This document shows positions 1-11,633 of a stretch of 64,000 nt of DNA, piece after piece. The DNA comes from Entoloma clypeatum (Eukaryota; Basidiomycota; Agaricomycetes; Agaricales; Entolomataceae). Each line of letters begins with the position of its first letter. Position 1 is the first letter of the stretch. The stretch covers positions 1,550,001 to 1,614,000 of the forward strand of contig OY751490.1 of assembly GCA_963565915.1 (NCBI GenBank), given 5' to 3'. Both the position numbers and the translations under genes were made by a program. The notes beneath the pieces were generated by a model that did not search any database, was not told where the DNA came from, and worked only from the letters and a program-made list of their open reading frames with translations.

Positions 1-237
1 AATTTAACCTTGTGATGACAGGCCAGCAGAGTCAGCCCACGAACAGCACTTGTTGTGACAGGTGGGCTGATGTGTCGGGGGAATATTACTTGACGCCTGG
101 TACAAGCCTGGTACGGGAACTCCATGCATTCCCATCACCTGCACTAAATGGTTCGGTGTCCATCCCATATCAGATTGGTAGCCACACTGGGCCTTCGGGC
201 TATTGAAGTTATTCTTCACATCCGCTATTCTGTTGTT

Positions 238-499
238 CATCAGCAAACCCTGGGTGGGCTATGTAGCCCTGTGCAGGTCTATGCAGATTCTTGCAGGGCT
301 GAAGTTCCAAAGACAAGGTATATGTTACATGCAGCTCTGCAAAAGCTCTGTGCAGCTTCACTACCATCTTTCATCAGCAAACCCTGGGTGCTACCAGTCA
401 CTACAGGTTGCTATGGTTTACTATGGGTGCTATAAAACAGGGGACCTTTGCTATGGAGCACTCCATAGCATCCATAGACCCACCCAGGGTTTGCTGATG
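238..499. repeat. Foldback repeat with 26-27 bp inverted arms
   Basis: Arms at 238-263 and 473-499 are reverse complements with one difference (core CAGCAAACCCTGGGTGGG). A third, partial direct copy of the arm lies inside at 372-390. The shape is that of a small foldback element or MITE. No coding sequence and no clear target duplication were seen. The rest of 1-700 shows nothing codable. Confidence 0.6.
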
Positions 500-699
500 T
501 TTGCAGCTCTTCACACTTTCACTCCATCCTTTCCAGTCTTCACAGATTCTGTACAGCTTCATAGGCCTCCAGACTCTGTTACAACTTACACTCATAGAGC
601 ATTCTATGTTATCAATAACATGTGTTTGAAAATAAGAAATGTAAATTTTTCCATGCTACAGTATTACAACCGACCACATAGCAGTATTATAATGTCCCT

Positions 700-832
700 C
701 CCATGCATTGCTTGTCGCAGCCCCCATGTGCGCTGTGCATGTGCTGGCAATTCTCATGTCATCGCCTGCCCGTGGTCCCTCTCCCTCGCCTGGGTGTTGC
801 CCCTCGCAGCCCCCACCTGCACCGCCCATGTG
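700..832. repeat. Left part of palindromic repeat split by gypsy D
   Basis: This stretch continues at 12036 after the 11.2-kb gypsy D insertion. Its reverse complement is found uninterrupted at about 12605-12720. It includes the ACCTGCACCGCCC unit, which recurs twice in the other arm. The last five bases, ATGTG (828-832), are the left target duplication of gypsy D. Confidence 0.75.
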
Positions 833-1234
833 TGTTATGCTTAACAAACCATTCCAAGGTTCAGGCAGAGTATGCAGGAAGTGGAAAGGCAAAGAGCAAT
901 GTGATTGCTAAATCTAAGGAATCTAGCTATGCTACAGAGGGTTTATATAGGTACTGACTATAGGCGGTAGCGGATGAGTCAGTACTGCGGAAGGCAGTGC
1001 GCATGAGTAAGGCGACTGCAGAAGGCTATGCACAATGAGTAAGCTGACTGTGGGAAGTGAGTCAGCACAGGAGCGAAGTATACTAAAGGGGATGATGAAG
1101 TAAGGTAGTGAGTCAGACTGGGAATTGAAGGTTGTGAAAGTAGACATTAGACATAGTAAGTTCGTAAGAGGGCGCCGCATTGGGATGATAGGTAAAAGAT
1201 ATGACATGGTCCTCATACCATAGAGTCCGTAACA
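833..1234 (-). repeat. 3' LTR of gypsy D
   Basis: This 402-bp direct repeat of 11634-12035 has TGTTA/TAACA ends. It differs from its partner by scattered transitions. Read on the minus strand it carries a TATA-like CTATATAAACC near 942-952. Confidence 0.93.
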
Positions 1235-1397
1235 TGTTCCCCTCCTCAAGCTCTGTGTCCTCACAGAGTCACTGTCCCCATCCCTCATTGTTGCTGGGAT
1301 TGGACCAGTTCGGACTCTCCTTGAGGCTCCAATCATATATCAGCTCTTCATTGATGGCAACGGCGAGTTTGAGGCCTTTGATAGCCAGCCGAATATG

Positions 1398-1736
1398 TCA
1401 ATTCTTGAGGACGAGGGTGCTGGTGTAATTCCTGAGAATTTGTTTCTCCTCAGGGCTGGGGGCGACGGGGAGATTGGACAGTGAGTGAAGCCGGATGTGC
1501 ATCTGGCGATGAAGAAGGTCGGCAAGGGAGGTTTTGAGGGCATGGATTTGGTCTCTCATGGAGAGTGCTTTGTTCATGAGAGCGGCGATGGCGGGGTTGA
1601 TGTCGGTGGTGGAAGTGGAGGTAGCAGTGGTGTTGGACATGGCGGTGAGGATGGTTGAAAGATAGAAGAAGAATGGGGAGGCTATATTGGTCAGTGTGTG
1701 TTTGACTGATGAGGTTGATACTGTCATGGATTTCAA
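1398..1736 (-). CDS. Small 3' ORF of gypsy D, function unknown
   Basis: This 112-codon open frame lies between the pol end and the 3' LTR of gypsy D on the minus strand. The start shown is the first ATG; the frame may equally be read from the AUG before 'SNTTATSTSTTDINPAI'. It has a Ser/Thr-rich first half and a helical, charged second half (MRDQIHALKTSLADLLHRQ). No domain is recognised. Small accessory ORFs in this position occur in some fungal gypsy elements, so this may be element-encoded, or simply an open stretch. Confidence 0.3.
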   Translation of the reverse strand: MKSMTVSTSSVKHTLTNIASPFFFYLSTILTAMSNTTATSTSTTDINPAIAALMNKALSMRDQIHALKTSLADLLHRQMHIRLHSLSNLPVAPSPEEKQILRNYTSTLVLKN

Positions 1737-1740
1737 AAAT

Positions 1741-4331
1741 GTCTTTTATCGTGGATAAGACGGGTTCTGCCGATGGAAATCTTGGATCAGATCTTGAGCG
1801 TTCTGAACATTTGTCCAAGGTTCCCATGTGTTCTCTTCTGGGCCATATCCTTCCCATTAGACGAGGTACTAGATCTTTCCACAGAACTTTTGAGAATCCA
1901 GGATTGTAGACACATGATACTCTTCTCGTCCTTCAATGATGATTGGATCAGGGGCTGGTTTCCTTTTCTGGATGGCATACTTTGGAGTTTCATATGGTGA
2001 CAACAGGGCCTCGTTGAACACAGGGTGAATCATCTTCCAAGTCTTCGGAAGGTCAAGAAGATACGTGCTAGCCCCTTTCTTCTCTAGGACTTTGAATGGT
2101 CCATGTCAGAGTGCATTGAGTTTCTTTGAGGGCCGATCAGTCCTGATGTTAGTCCCTTCTAGCCACACTTTGTCTCCAATGCGGTAGTCCCGAGATGGAC
2201 TTCGTCGTGTGTCAACTGTCTTCTTCATCTGATCCTGTGCTTGTTTCACCGCTGCATTGGCTTCTTCTCGTGCCTGTTTGAGTTTTTTCAAGAAGTTGTT
2301 GGCTGCCGGATTGGTATCTTCTAACACAAGTTCTCCCTTCCAAGGATGTAAACTGTAGTTGAGGTAGAATGGGGTGTGCTTTGTCGCCTGATGTTCTTTG
2401 TCATTGTACTGGAACTCTGCAATTGTGATCCACCCAGCCCAATCCTCCTGTAGATGGTTGACAAAGTTCCATAAGAACGTCTCCGTTTCCTGATGTGATT
2501 GCTTGGCCTGTCCATCGGTCTGTGGGTGGTACGTGGTGGACAGGTTCCTCTTGATCCCTAGCATGCGGCAGAGTATCTCCATGAACTTCGTGGCAAACTG
2601 CGGTCCCCTATCGCTGATGATCTTCTTGGGGATCCCATGAAGCTTCCATATCTGATCCCGATAGATCTTGGCTAATCCTTCAGCCGATAATTCCATGGTT
2701 GTTGGAATGAGGTGAAGCATCTTTGAATGTCTATCCGTGATAACCAGAATTGCATTTTTTCCATCAGATTCTGGTATCGGTCCCACAACGTCGATCCCTA
2801 TGTCTTCCCATTGGTGACTTGGTGCTGCATGGGGATGTAGCAGAGCATGTCGCTTCTGTTGGTTGATCTTGTTGCATTGACAAGTGTCGCAACCCTTCAC
2901 ATACTTCTTTACATCATGCAGGATGGTAGGCCACCAGTAGGTATGAGTGAGGAGTTCATGTGTTCAGTACTGTCCTGGATGTCCAGCCACTGGTGCATCA
3001 TGTGACTTGAACATCAATTCTTGTCGTAATTGTGGATCTGGCGGGACATAGACTCGTTCTCCTGCATACTGTAGGTGATTCCATTCTCCTGCTGATACCA
3101 ATGAGGATTCTTTTTTAGGCCCTGCACTACTGAGATCGGATATTCATGGGAGTGGGAACTTGTCTTTGACCATGAATTTATTGACCATGCGGTAATCTTG
3201 TACCAATCGTTTGGAACCATCCTTCTTGTTGATGGAGAAGCAAGGGGAGGCATAAGGGGATTTGGACAGGCAGATTTTTCCTGTTGCTAGACCCTCGTCG
3301 ATGAATGCGTCCAACTCCTCTTGTTTCTTTTGTGTCATAGGATATGTATTTCCCCCTAGTTCCTTTGGTGTGTCTGGTGTAAGTTCGATACCATGGTCCC
3401 ACTCCCTCTCCTTCGGGATCTTATCAAAGTTCTCCTTCTCGAAGAGATGAGCAAATCATTCAACATATGAGGGTCGTTTGGTTGTGGGAGGTGGTGTGGG
3501 AGTGACGGCTTCCAAAATAGGGTCTCCAGGCTTCCATTTCTGATCCGACTTTTTGGGTGCATCTTTGTCGCGCACCTCAACCATGCGAACCTGGTGTTTG
3601 CGACCATCAAGGTTAATCCTGAAATCCGAGTGTTTGGTTTGGCATGTTGTTGGGCACTGGTTAAATGTTACCACGCCAGTTGTCCAATTGATTGTGGGGT
3701 TGTGGTGTACCAACCAGTCATGTCCTAAGAGCATGTCCGTTCTCCCAATGTCCAGTACCATTGCTTCCATGGTTTCCTGATGTGCTCCCAAATCCAGCTT
3801 GACTTTGGCAAGTTGGCTCGCTTTCTGTTGTTGATTTGGTGATCCATCCGCATTTAGAATTGCTATGGGCAGTATTCCTCGTGTGGAGAGGTTCTGTTCG
3901 CATACTATTCTGGGATGGACACATGTGCGTTCACATCCGCTATCAACCTCAGGTCGGATGACCTTTGGTCCTTGTCGTGTTTTGAGCTGAGCTAACAGCC
4001 TGATCTCTAGTCTTTTCCTCCCTTCACAATCTTAGTTGACACAGCGGCTTGCTTGGCAGGGATGACATAGGTTCTATTGTCTGCAGTCATACAAGGCAAG
4101 CAAGTCTGTTTAATAGATAAGGGTCACAACTTAGCGTCGTTTAATCAGACCCTTCGGAAAAATCCTTCTTGTCGGCTTCTAAGATTGTGGTTTCATCATT
4201 CTTGGCATCTTCCTTGGACACCTTCCTAACCCTTCCAGAGTTCTTCTTCAGCTTGCGGCAGTTGCGCGCAATATGGCCTTCTTGGTTGCAGTTGAAACAC
4301 TTGCGACCATCTTTCTTCTTTGGAGCGCTAC
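1741..4331 (-). pseudogene. Gypsy D pol remnant: second Gag zinc knuckle, protease, RT start, integrase, chromodomain
   Basis: Read on the minus strand from 4331: the second Gag zinc knuckle (CFNCNQEGHIARNC); a protease region ending LLGHDWLVHHNPTINW; the first RT block (KDGSKRLVQDYRMVNKF); then after 'ISDL' near 3140 the text jumps to the integrase N-terminus, so the RT catalytic core and RNase H are deleted. Integrase follows (2900-2106) with GCDTCQ, SDRGPQFATKF and HPQTDGQ. The usual Glu of the TER motif reads AKQ, so a catalytic residue is lost. A chromodomain (EEYHVSTILDSQKFCGK, then [13 protein letters not shown]) lies at about 1990-1760. In-frame TGA codons interrupt it at several points where the family has Arg. 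It is non-functional. Confidence 0.85.
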
Positions 4332-4765
4332 TGTAAGGGCAACTACTTTCACTTTTCACTTTTCCTTTTCTTTCTTCCTTTTCTTTCTATTCCACCATCT
4401 CCGACATCCTCCAATCGTATCCGCTGCCTCCGACATCTTATCCACCTCTCCGCATCCGACGACTCCGCACCCATCCACTACTCCGCATGTTGGATTGCAG
4501 GTACTATCATTCATCTTGTTTCCATTCATCCCCCATCCCTACTCCCGATCATTGCTCATCATTCATGCATCTCATTTTATCTCTTATTTCATATCTCATT
4601 TTACTATTTATTGCAGCTAGCTTGCAGGGGAATCCTTAGAACTTTCTCTTTGGATTTCCCTTGCAAGGTATGTGTTGTATTACTTATCAGACTGCTCAAT
4701 CTAAACTTTGGATCTCCCTTGCAAGCATCTGAGTTTGAGTCTTGGATCGTAAGGTTGCCCTTACA
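4332..4765 (+). repeat. 5' LTR of gypsy A copy 1
   Basis: The 434-bp LTR is paired with 9728-10161 and has 12-bp near-perfect inverted ends (TGTAAGGGCAAC and GTTGCCCTTACA). Confidence 0.93.
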
Positions 4766-4926
4766 GTAGAAAGTTCTCATCTAATTGGACCAGGTCCGAT
4801 TGCATCATTGTCACAATTCCATGCTTTGGAGTAGCTTCATCCACGTCCGACTCTGATACATCTCACACCCCTTCCAGTTCTTCTAATTACCTCTCCATAA
4901 CTGGTGATTCTGCTCTGCGCATAGTA

Positions 4927-6095
4927 ATGGACAACCCCAATCGCCTTGAACAGCTTGAGCACAAGTTCCAGGAACAATGTCAAACTCTCACCAATATCTC
5001 TACTCAACTTGACCACCTCCTCCTCGCCTTCAATGCAATTCCTGCCCCAGCTCCGCCACCTATCCCACCTGCTCCCGCACCTGCTATTATACCCACTCCA
5101 CTCGCTCCAGCCAATCCAGGCATGCATCGAGCAAAACCTGCCAATCTGTCGGACTTCGACAGATCACGCACAAATGGCTGGACCTTTCTAAACTCCTGTG
5201 AATTGTTTATGGGGCTGGCTCCGGAACAGTTCGCAGACGACCACACTAAAATTTATTGGGCCTTATCTTTCATGAAGAGTGGACGTGCAGCACACTTTGT
5301 GGATTGCATTATCCGACAGGAGTGGAGGACCGGTGCTCCGCCTTATTGGACTTGGGTGGACTTCTGCGCAGTCTTTACAGCGGAGTTCACTCCGAAGAAT
5401 GAGGAACAGGACACAAGACTGATCCTCGAAGGAGAATCCTATTATCAAGGTCAACGGGATGTCAAGACCTATATTGACGAGTTCAAAGACTACATCGACA
5501 AAGCGGGCTATCAGGAGGATACCAACATCGTACTCAAATTCCGCCATGGTCTCCGTTCCGACATTCAGAACGAGATTGCCACCCTGACCCACAGACGGCC
5601 TGCGGATGACAACCCTGATGTGACAACCCTGATGAGTGGTACTCTGCAGCACGAGTCAATGACGACAACAGAATTGCCAACAAAGCCTTCAAAGCCACTG
5701 CTCCGACCCGCACATCCGCCTTCCGCAACGTTGTCGGACCAAGAGTACCTGGCACCTCAGTATTCCCTCGCCCCTACATTCCATTTACTCCACGTACAGC
5801 TCCGCTCACATCTGCATCCGCTCCGCTGACAAGGGACCCTAATGCAATGGACATTGATACTTCACGTGTCAAAGGCAAGAATGCCAATGCATGCTTCAGA
5901 TGTAACAAAACAGGTCACTTTAGTCGTGAATGCCCCCTTTGCTTCGACATTCCCTTCATGACAATGGAGGAGCAGGATGAGTTTGTTATGGAACAACTCG
6001 TGGTCAAGGATGCAGCGGAAGGCAACTCCGTTCTGCCCACGGAGTCTGCGGACTCAGAGGAAGGACAGGAGGATTTTCCTCCTCACAGTGAGTGA
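4927..6095 (+). pseudogene. Gypsy A Gag, frameshifted
   Basis: The open frame 4927-5829 gives the N-terminal coiled region (DNPNRLEQLEHKFQEQ), a proline/alanine-rich linker and the retrotransposon Gag core (FMKSGRAAHFVDCI, YWTWVDFCAVFTAEF, VKTYIDEFKDYI). The zinc knuckle CFRCNKTGHFSREC lies in another frame at 5847-6095. The break is explained by a 14-bp tandem duplication at about 5608-5635 (TGACAACCCTGATG twice), which shifts the frame. Without it, Gag would read through to the knuckle. Gag forms the virus-like particle and binds the RNA genome. The ATG at 4927 is the first in frame after the LTR and leader. Confidence 0.85.
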
Positions 6096-6212
6096 ACAGT
6101 GCGCCCTTGTTGTCTTATTTATGGAACAATATGATCCTATACCCTCCATCTCTAAGCCTGCAAACGATCCCATAGTCGCACCAACGGAACTCCAAACGAG
6201 GCCGGAGCAATA

Positions 6213-9200
6213 ATGGAGGTGTTGGATGTAGTGCTCCGCTATCGGAATCACTCAGAACGGACCCAGCTTGCAGTCACAAGTTTGGGAAAACAAGAAATTG
6301 TGTTAGGCTTCACTTGGCTCAAAGAACACAACCCCGAGGTAGATTGGACTTCAGGGGAAGTGAAGATGAGCTGGTGTCCTGCACAATGTCGGACATGCCA
6401 CCAGGAGGCAGCCCAAGAGCGGAAGGAGCAGAAGTTTGAACAAGTCTGCATCTGAGCCTGTCGGATGGGTTCCACTCTGATGTCCGGTCTAGAGGAGGAG
6501 GCTCCACCTGGCCCATGGGTGGAGGATGTCACAGAAGGAGAGGAAGCGGAGGAGTTAGCGGAAGGCACTGAGGAAGAGGATGAGTTTGAGGAGGGAGATC
6601 GCCTTTTTGTCGGAACAGTACCCGCGGAGGCGGAGTTCATCCGCGCTTCATCCAATATCTCGCAACGTCTATCGGAGGCCTTCCTCAGTAACCAAAAACC
6701 TAAATCTTTCTGCGACTCTGTACCAGACCACTTGTTTGACTTTGAAGACATATTCTCAAAGACCTCTTTCGACACCTTACCGGAAGAGCGGACTTGGGAC
6801 CACGCCATTGAACTTGTTCCAGATGCCTCTCCGGCGGGTTGTAAGGTATATCCACTTGCTCCGAACAAACAGAAGGAACTCGACGCATTTTTGGAGAAAA
6901 ACCTTGCAACTGGTCGGATCCGCCCTTCCAAGTCTCTGATGGCATCTCCGGTATTTTAAATCAAGAAGAAGGATGGCTCCCTTCGTCTTGTACAAGACTA
7001 CTGGTCACTCAACTCCAAAACTATCAAAAACAAGTATCCGCTTCCGCTCATATCCAAACTGATCAATAAACTTCAATGTGCTCAATACTTCACCAAGCTC
7101 GACATCCGCTGGGGCTACAACAATGTGCAGATAAAACCCGGAGACAAGTGGAAGGCCGCTTTTCGGACCAATCACGGACTCTATGAACCATTGGTGATGT
7201 TCTTCGGCCTCACTAATAGTCCATCCACATTCCAGACTATGATGAATGAGATCTTTCAGGACCTTATCACTGAAGGTGTAGTCTGTGTTTACCTCGACGA
7301 TATACTCATCTTCACGGAGACCCTTGCGGAGCATTGGAGAGTCACATGGATCATACTGGAATGACTTTGCGAACACAAACTCTATCTAAAACCAGAGAAA
7401 TGCGAGTTTGAACAAACGCACATTGAATACCTAGGCCTTATTATTGAACAAGGACACATAGAGATGGATCCGGTGAAGGTAGCGGGGATCGCGGAGTGGC
7501 CTGCTCCGACAAACGTCTGAGAAGTACAGTCCTTTCTGGGATTCACTAACTTCTATCGCCATTTTATTGAAGGGTTTTCGGACATCGTGTGCCCTCTTTT
7601 TGAGCTCACAAAGAAAGGGCACCTCTGGTCTTGGAAGGAGGGAGAAGTGTCCGCATTTGCGGAGTTGAAGCGGAGGATTACATCCACTCTGATCCTGGTC
7701 TTAGCTGATCATGAAAAGGAGTGGCAGATAGAAGCGGATAGCTCGGACTTTGCAACCGGAGCAGTACTGTCCCAACCAACAGAGGACAGTAAGTGGCACC
7801 CTGTCGCATTCTATTCCAAAAGCCTTAGTCCAGTGGAATGCAACTACAAGATCTACGACAAGGAGATGTTGGCAGTGGTCCGCGCATTGGAGGAGTGGAG
7901 GCACTTCCTTGAAGGAGCGGAGAAGACAGTGGAGATTTGGACGGACCACAAAAATCTTGAGTATTTCATGACAGCTCAAAAACTAAATTGACAACAAGCT
8001 AGATGGTCCTTATACCTCGCTCATTTTGATTTCAAAATGCACCATCGACCTGGCAAGTCAATGGGCAAGTCCGATGCTTTGTCCCAATGAGCGGACCACG
8101 GAGATGGATCGCGGGACAATGAAAACATCATTCTTCTTCGACCAGAATTGTTTGCAGTGCAAGCAATGCATGGGGTAACTGTTCAAGGGGAAGAACACAA
8201 CGTCCTCCGCCAGGTCCGACAGGGAATCCGAGAGGGGTTACTGGAGGATAGTGTGGCGGAGGTTGTCAAATCCCTTCCAACCGTCGGAGCAGGGTCCGTC
8301 CGCAGTGCAGAGTGGAGGCAAGCGGAAGGTTTGCTCTACTTCAGGGATCGTATCTATGTTCCTAACAATCCCCAACTGCATCATCGGATCCTCACACAAC
8401 ACCATGACACACTGGTGGCCGGACATCCTGGATGGTGGAAAACCTTAGAACTGGTGTCGCGCAATTACTGGTGGCCACACATGTCTCGTTTAATAGGTCA
8501 ATATTGCAAGACATGCGACCCATGCCTCCGCACCAAGGTCTGACACACTCTGCCCTCTGGAGAGCTCAATCCGCTACTGGTCCCCATGGAGCGATGGCAA
8601 GTAACCAGTGTTGACTTCATTACTGAACTACCAGAAGCCCACAGCTACGACGCTATCATGGTGGTAGTGGACTCAGTAGGGAAGCGGGGACACTTCATCC
8701 CAACGCACTCCGACATCTCTGCACTCAGGACTGCACGCTCCTATGTTCAAAACGTCTGGAAACTCCACGGACTACCGGAGGCCATTGTCTCCGACCGAGG
8801 ACCACAGTTTGTCGCCAAGTTCACGCGCGAACTATACAGGCTGCTTAACATTAAGGTTGCTGCCTCGACAGCCTACCATCCGCAGTCGGACGGACAGACG
8901 GAGCGGGTCAATCAAGGATTGGAACAATACCTTCGCCTATTCGTCAATGAATGTCAAGACGATTGGGACAAATGGCTTCCGATGGCTGAATTTGCATACA
9001 ACAACCATGTTCACGCATCGACACGTCAAACTCCATTCTACATTGACACCGGCCGCCATCTGCGCATGGGATTTGAACCTTGCGAGAAGCAGACGGAGAT
9101 CGAGGCGGTAGCAGATTTCAGCCAGCAGATGAAGTCCGCTCTAGAGGAGGCTCGCGCAGCACTGACAAAGGCAAAAGATGACATGGCGCAATACTACAAC

Positions 9201-9716
9201 CAGCATCGGAGCACCACTCTGACATTCCACCCAGGGGACAAGGTCTTTTTAGACTCATCAGACCTCAAAACCACCCGACCCACAAAAAAACTTGCACATC
9301 GATACGTAGGCCCTTTCCCAGTGGTCCGACCTGTCGGAACACATGCCTATGAACTTCACCTTCCCCCTTCCATGTCCCGCGTTCACCCAGTATTCCATGT
9401 CATCAAACTTTCACTAGTTCCCGACGACCCCTTCCGACGCCAAGTCTGCTCTCCTCCGCCTCCGACGGTAGTCGGAGAAGAATTAGAGTATGATGTTGAA
9501 AACCTCTTGGACGGCCGACTGCATCGAGGCAAGCTTCAATTCTTGGTCAAATGGAAGGGATATGGCTACAGAGAGAATTCCTGGGAAGCAGAAGACAATG
9601 TCCACGCTCTGCGCCTGGTCCGCAACTTCTACCGACATCATCTGGGAGCTCCGCGGCAGATCGCTGCCACAATATTCGACTCATTTCACCTGACACGTCG
9701 AGACGCCGTGCCTTGA
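6213..9716 (+). pseudogene. Gypsy A Pol (protease, RT, RNase H, integrase, chromodomain) with multiple stops
   Basis: This is the polyprotein that would copy and insert the element. Visible in order: a protease tail (LGFTWLKEHNPEVDW, near 6310); the RT core from 6960 (IKKKDGSLRLVQDY, then LDIRWGYNNV and the catalytic VCVYLDDILIF at about 7287); RNase H ([40 protein letters not shown]) up to 7990; the integrase zinc domain (HPGWWKTLELVSRNYWWP, CKTCDPCLRTK); the integrase core and a chromodomain. Stops are at about 6453 (TGA), 6957 (TAA), 7362, 7518, 7989, 8089 and 8541 (all TGA). At most of the TGA sites the family has Arg, consistent with CGA to TGA decay. Confidence 0.9.
8586..9716 (+). CDS. 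Integrase core and chromodomain ORF of gypsy A copy 1
   Basis: This is the longest intact part of gypsy A Pol, 376 codons from the in-frame ATG at 8586. The integrase core has [32 protein letters not shown] and [19 protein letters not shown], which hold the three acidic residues of the DDE triad. The GPF/GPY-like part is [16 protein letters not shown]-terminal chromodomain ([33 protein letters not shown]) would steer integration to marked chromatin. It is not a separate gene: it is the end of the polyprotein, after the TGA at 8541. It is identical in length and frame to the copy at 27382-28512. Confidence 0.9.
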   Translation: MERWQVTSVDFITELPEAHSYDAIMVVVDSVGKRGHFIPTHSDISALRTARSYVQNVWKLHGLPEAIVSDRGPQFVAKFTRELYRLLNIKVAASTAYHPQSDGQTERVNQGLEQYLRLFVNECQDDWDKWLPMAEFAYNNHVHASTRQTPFYIDTGRHLRMGFEPCEKQTEIEAVADFSQQMKSALEEARAALTKAKDDMAQYYNQHRSTTLTFHPGDKVFLDSSDLKTTRPTKKLAHRYVGPFPVVRPVGTHAYELHLPPSMSRVHPVFHVIKLSLVPDDPFRRQVCSPPPPTVVGEELEYDVENLLDGRLHRGKLQFLVKWKGYGYRENSWEAEDNVHALRLVRNFYRHHLGAPRQIAATIFDSFHLTRRDAVP

Positions 9717-9727
9717 AGGGGGGGTGA

Positions 9728-10161
9728 TGTAAGGACAACCACTTTCACTTTTCACTTTTCCTCTACTTTCTTCCTTTCCTTTCTATTCCACCATCTCCGA
9801 GGTCCTCCGATCGTATCCGCTGTCTCCGACATCTTATCCGCCTCTCTGCATCCGATGACTCCGCCCCCATCCGCTACTCTGCACATCGGATCACAGGTAC
9901 TATCATTCATCTTGTTTCCATTCATCCTTCATCGCTACTCCCAATCATTGCTCATCATTCATGCGTCTCGTTTTATCTCTTATTTCATATCTCATTTTAC
10001 TATTTATCGCAGCTAGCTTGCAGGGGAATCCTTAGAACTTTCTCTTTGGATCTCCCTTGCAAGGTATGTGTTGTATTACTTATCAGACTGCTCAATCTAA
10101 ACTTTGGATCTCCCTTGCAAGTATCTGAGTTCAAGTCTTGGATCGTAAGGTCGCCCTTACA
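9728..10161 (+). repeat. 3' LTR of gypsy A copy 1
   Basis: The 434-bp partner of 4332-4765, preceded by a G-rich polypurine tract and followed by the GCTAC target duplication. Confidence 0.93.
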
Positions 10162-11570
10162 GCTACAGTCTTTAGCCAGGTGACCGAAGTGTTGACAGTT
10201 GTAGCAACGGGCTACTCCTGCTTTGTCGATCTCCATGGCTTTGCCCTGACCACCATAAGTGGTACCCGATCCGGTGCGCATGTCACCGCCACCTCAGATG
10301 ACCAGTGCGTGTCCTTCCATCTGTTGTCCCAAGTTTCGGATCTCTTTTGCATACTCGGAGTACGTCTTGCCATCACTAGCCACTTGTTTAGAGATTCTGC
10401 GGTTGACGTTCTTCTCTAGGATGTATTTCCCAGTTTCTTCGCCAAGGTTTGACAGCTTCAAGAGCTCTTCAAATTCGTCCAAGAATTTGTCGACGGTGTG
10501 TTTCTCTTGTCTCAGGACTTCGAGTCTTGCTTTGGCAGCGACCAATTTGTTGGTGATGGAGAATTGTGTGGCGATATCATTGGAGAAGCCTAGCCAGGTG
10601 ATGTTCTCGTTGTCAACAGCAAGAGCGTCTAACTTGTTACTGGCCCAGTGCCTGCCGGACCCTTCCATCATGCGGGATAGTACCGCAAGAATCTTCTGAT
10701 TGTCTGTGAGGCTCTTTTGGAACCTGATGTATAGTTTGGTGGCTTTTCACCACTCGTCAAAGGTGTATCTGTCCTTGAACATCCCAGGATCCTTGATGAT
10801 CTTGGATGTATCCATTGTTTGTACTGCTGGAGCTTCTGCCATGTCTAGAGTCTGCGGAGGAGGAGAGGGGTCAGGTTGTTGGGATGAAGATGGGGTTCGG
10901 GATACAGGTAAGGATTGAAAATGAGTCCCTGTTCTAGGCATCTGTTCGATATCTGACTGCGCGGAGTCAAAAGTAAATTCGTCAGGGGACTCGTCGGCGG
11001 AATTGGTGGCAAAATGTTCAGGGTATTTCCTCTGTAGATCTCTAAGGAATCTCTGTTCCTGTGCATCTGTTGGTCGCGCGAAGGGGTCAAGTCTCTCATT
11101 CCGTGTCCAATGGCTGTACTCGGTCTGTTGCTCTTCGGTGGTGAAGTGGGCGTAGATCTGCTGCTTTGAGTAAGATTTGATGATGTGGCTCTGGAACGTC
11201 TTGATGTAAGCGTCCTAATCAATCTTCTGATAACGGTTGTCTGGACACCAATAAACTCTCTGATCTCTGTGATCCGACCTGTCTGAGGTCCTTCTTGAAT
11301 GCAAAAGCTTTCGAGTTCGTTCTGTCGGGTGTTATAGCACGTGATCTGGTGTTGCCAAGCAAGATGGATGCTCTCTGCTATCTCGCCGTGGGGGCGATGG
11401 TTGTCATTGTCTAGTTCTTCATCAAGCACCTGCTGTAGGATGTGACAGATCTCCAATTCAATGTACTGCTGGATGAGCGTAAAATCAATACTGTCTTGAG
11501 GACTTAGCTCCTCCTGTCGGGCTTCTGGCATGCTGAATGGGTTACTGGTGAAGTCTTCAAAGAAGCGCAA
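10162..11570 (-). pseudogene. Gypsy D Gag, first part, split by gypsy A
   Basis: The minus-strand Gag starts at the ATG at 11570 (MRFFEDFTSNPFSMPEA), 63 bp inside the 5' LTR. It is Gln/Glu-rich and helical, then Ser/Pro-rich. The Gag core lies at 10671-10294 (WLGFSNDIATQFSITNKL, VDKFLDEFEELLKLSNLG). The first zinc knuckle is CYNCQHFGHLAKDC, just before the gypsy A insertion point. A frameshift near 11210 and TGA codons after TFDEW (about 10748) and HALVI (about 10294) interrupt the frame. The second knuckle is on the other side of gypsy A at about 4280. Confidence 0.85.
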
Positions 11571-11633
11571 TGTCTTGACTCATCTGGTAGTTGCTCTCTT
11601 CACTCTGGGCGAACCTAACAAGATTTAGCAACT

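Larger units (their letters stand above)
4332..10161 (+). mobile_element. Gypsy A copy 1: full-length Ty3/gypsy chromodomain retrotransposon
   Basis: The 5830-bp element has 434-bp LTRs (TGTAAGG start, CCTTACA end) and a perfect 5-bp target duplication GCTAC (4327-4331 and 10162-10166). It sits between the two Gag zinc knuckles of gypsy D. Plus-strand order is LTR, Gag with one zinc knuckle, protease, RT, RNase H, integrase, chromodomain, polypurine tract (GAAGGGGGGG just before 9728) and LTR. The LTRs differ at many sites, mostly transitions, so this is not a fresh insertion. Gag has a 14-bp duplication and pol has several TGA stops. Confidence 0.95.

Noticed and set aside
203..844. 213-codon open frame at the left edge
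   Set aside because: Runs through the foldback repeat into the palindrome; no domain, no ATG context, repeat-derived.
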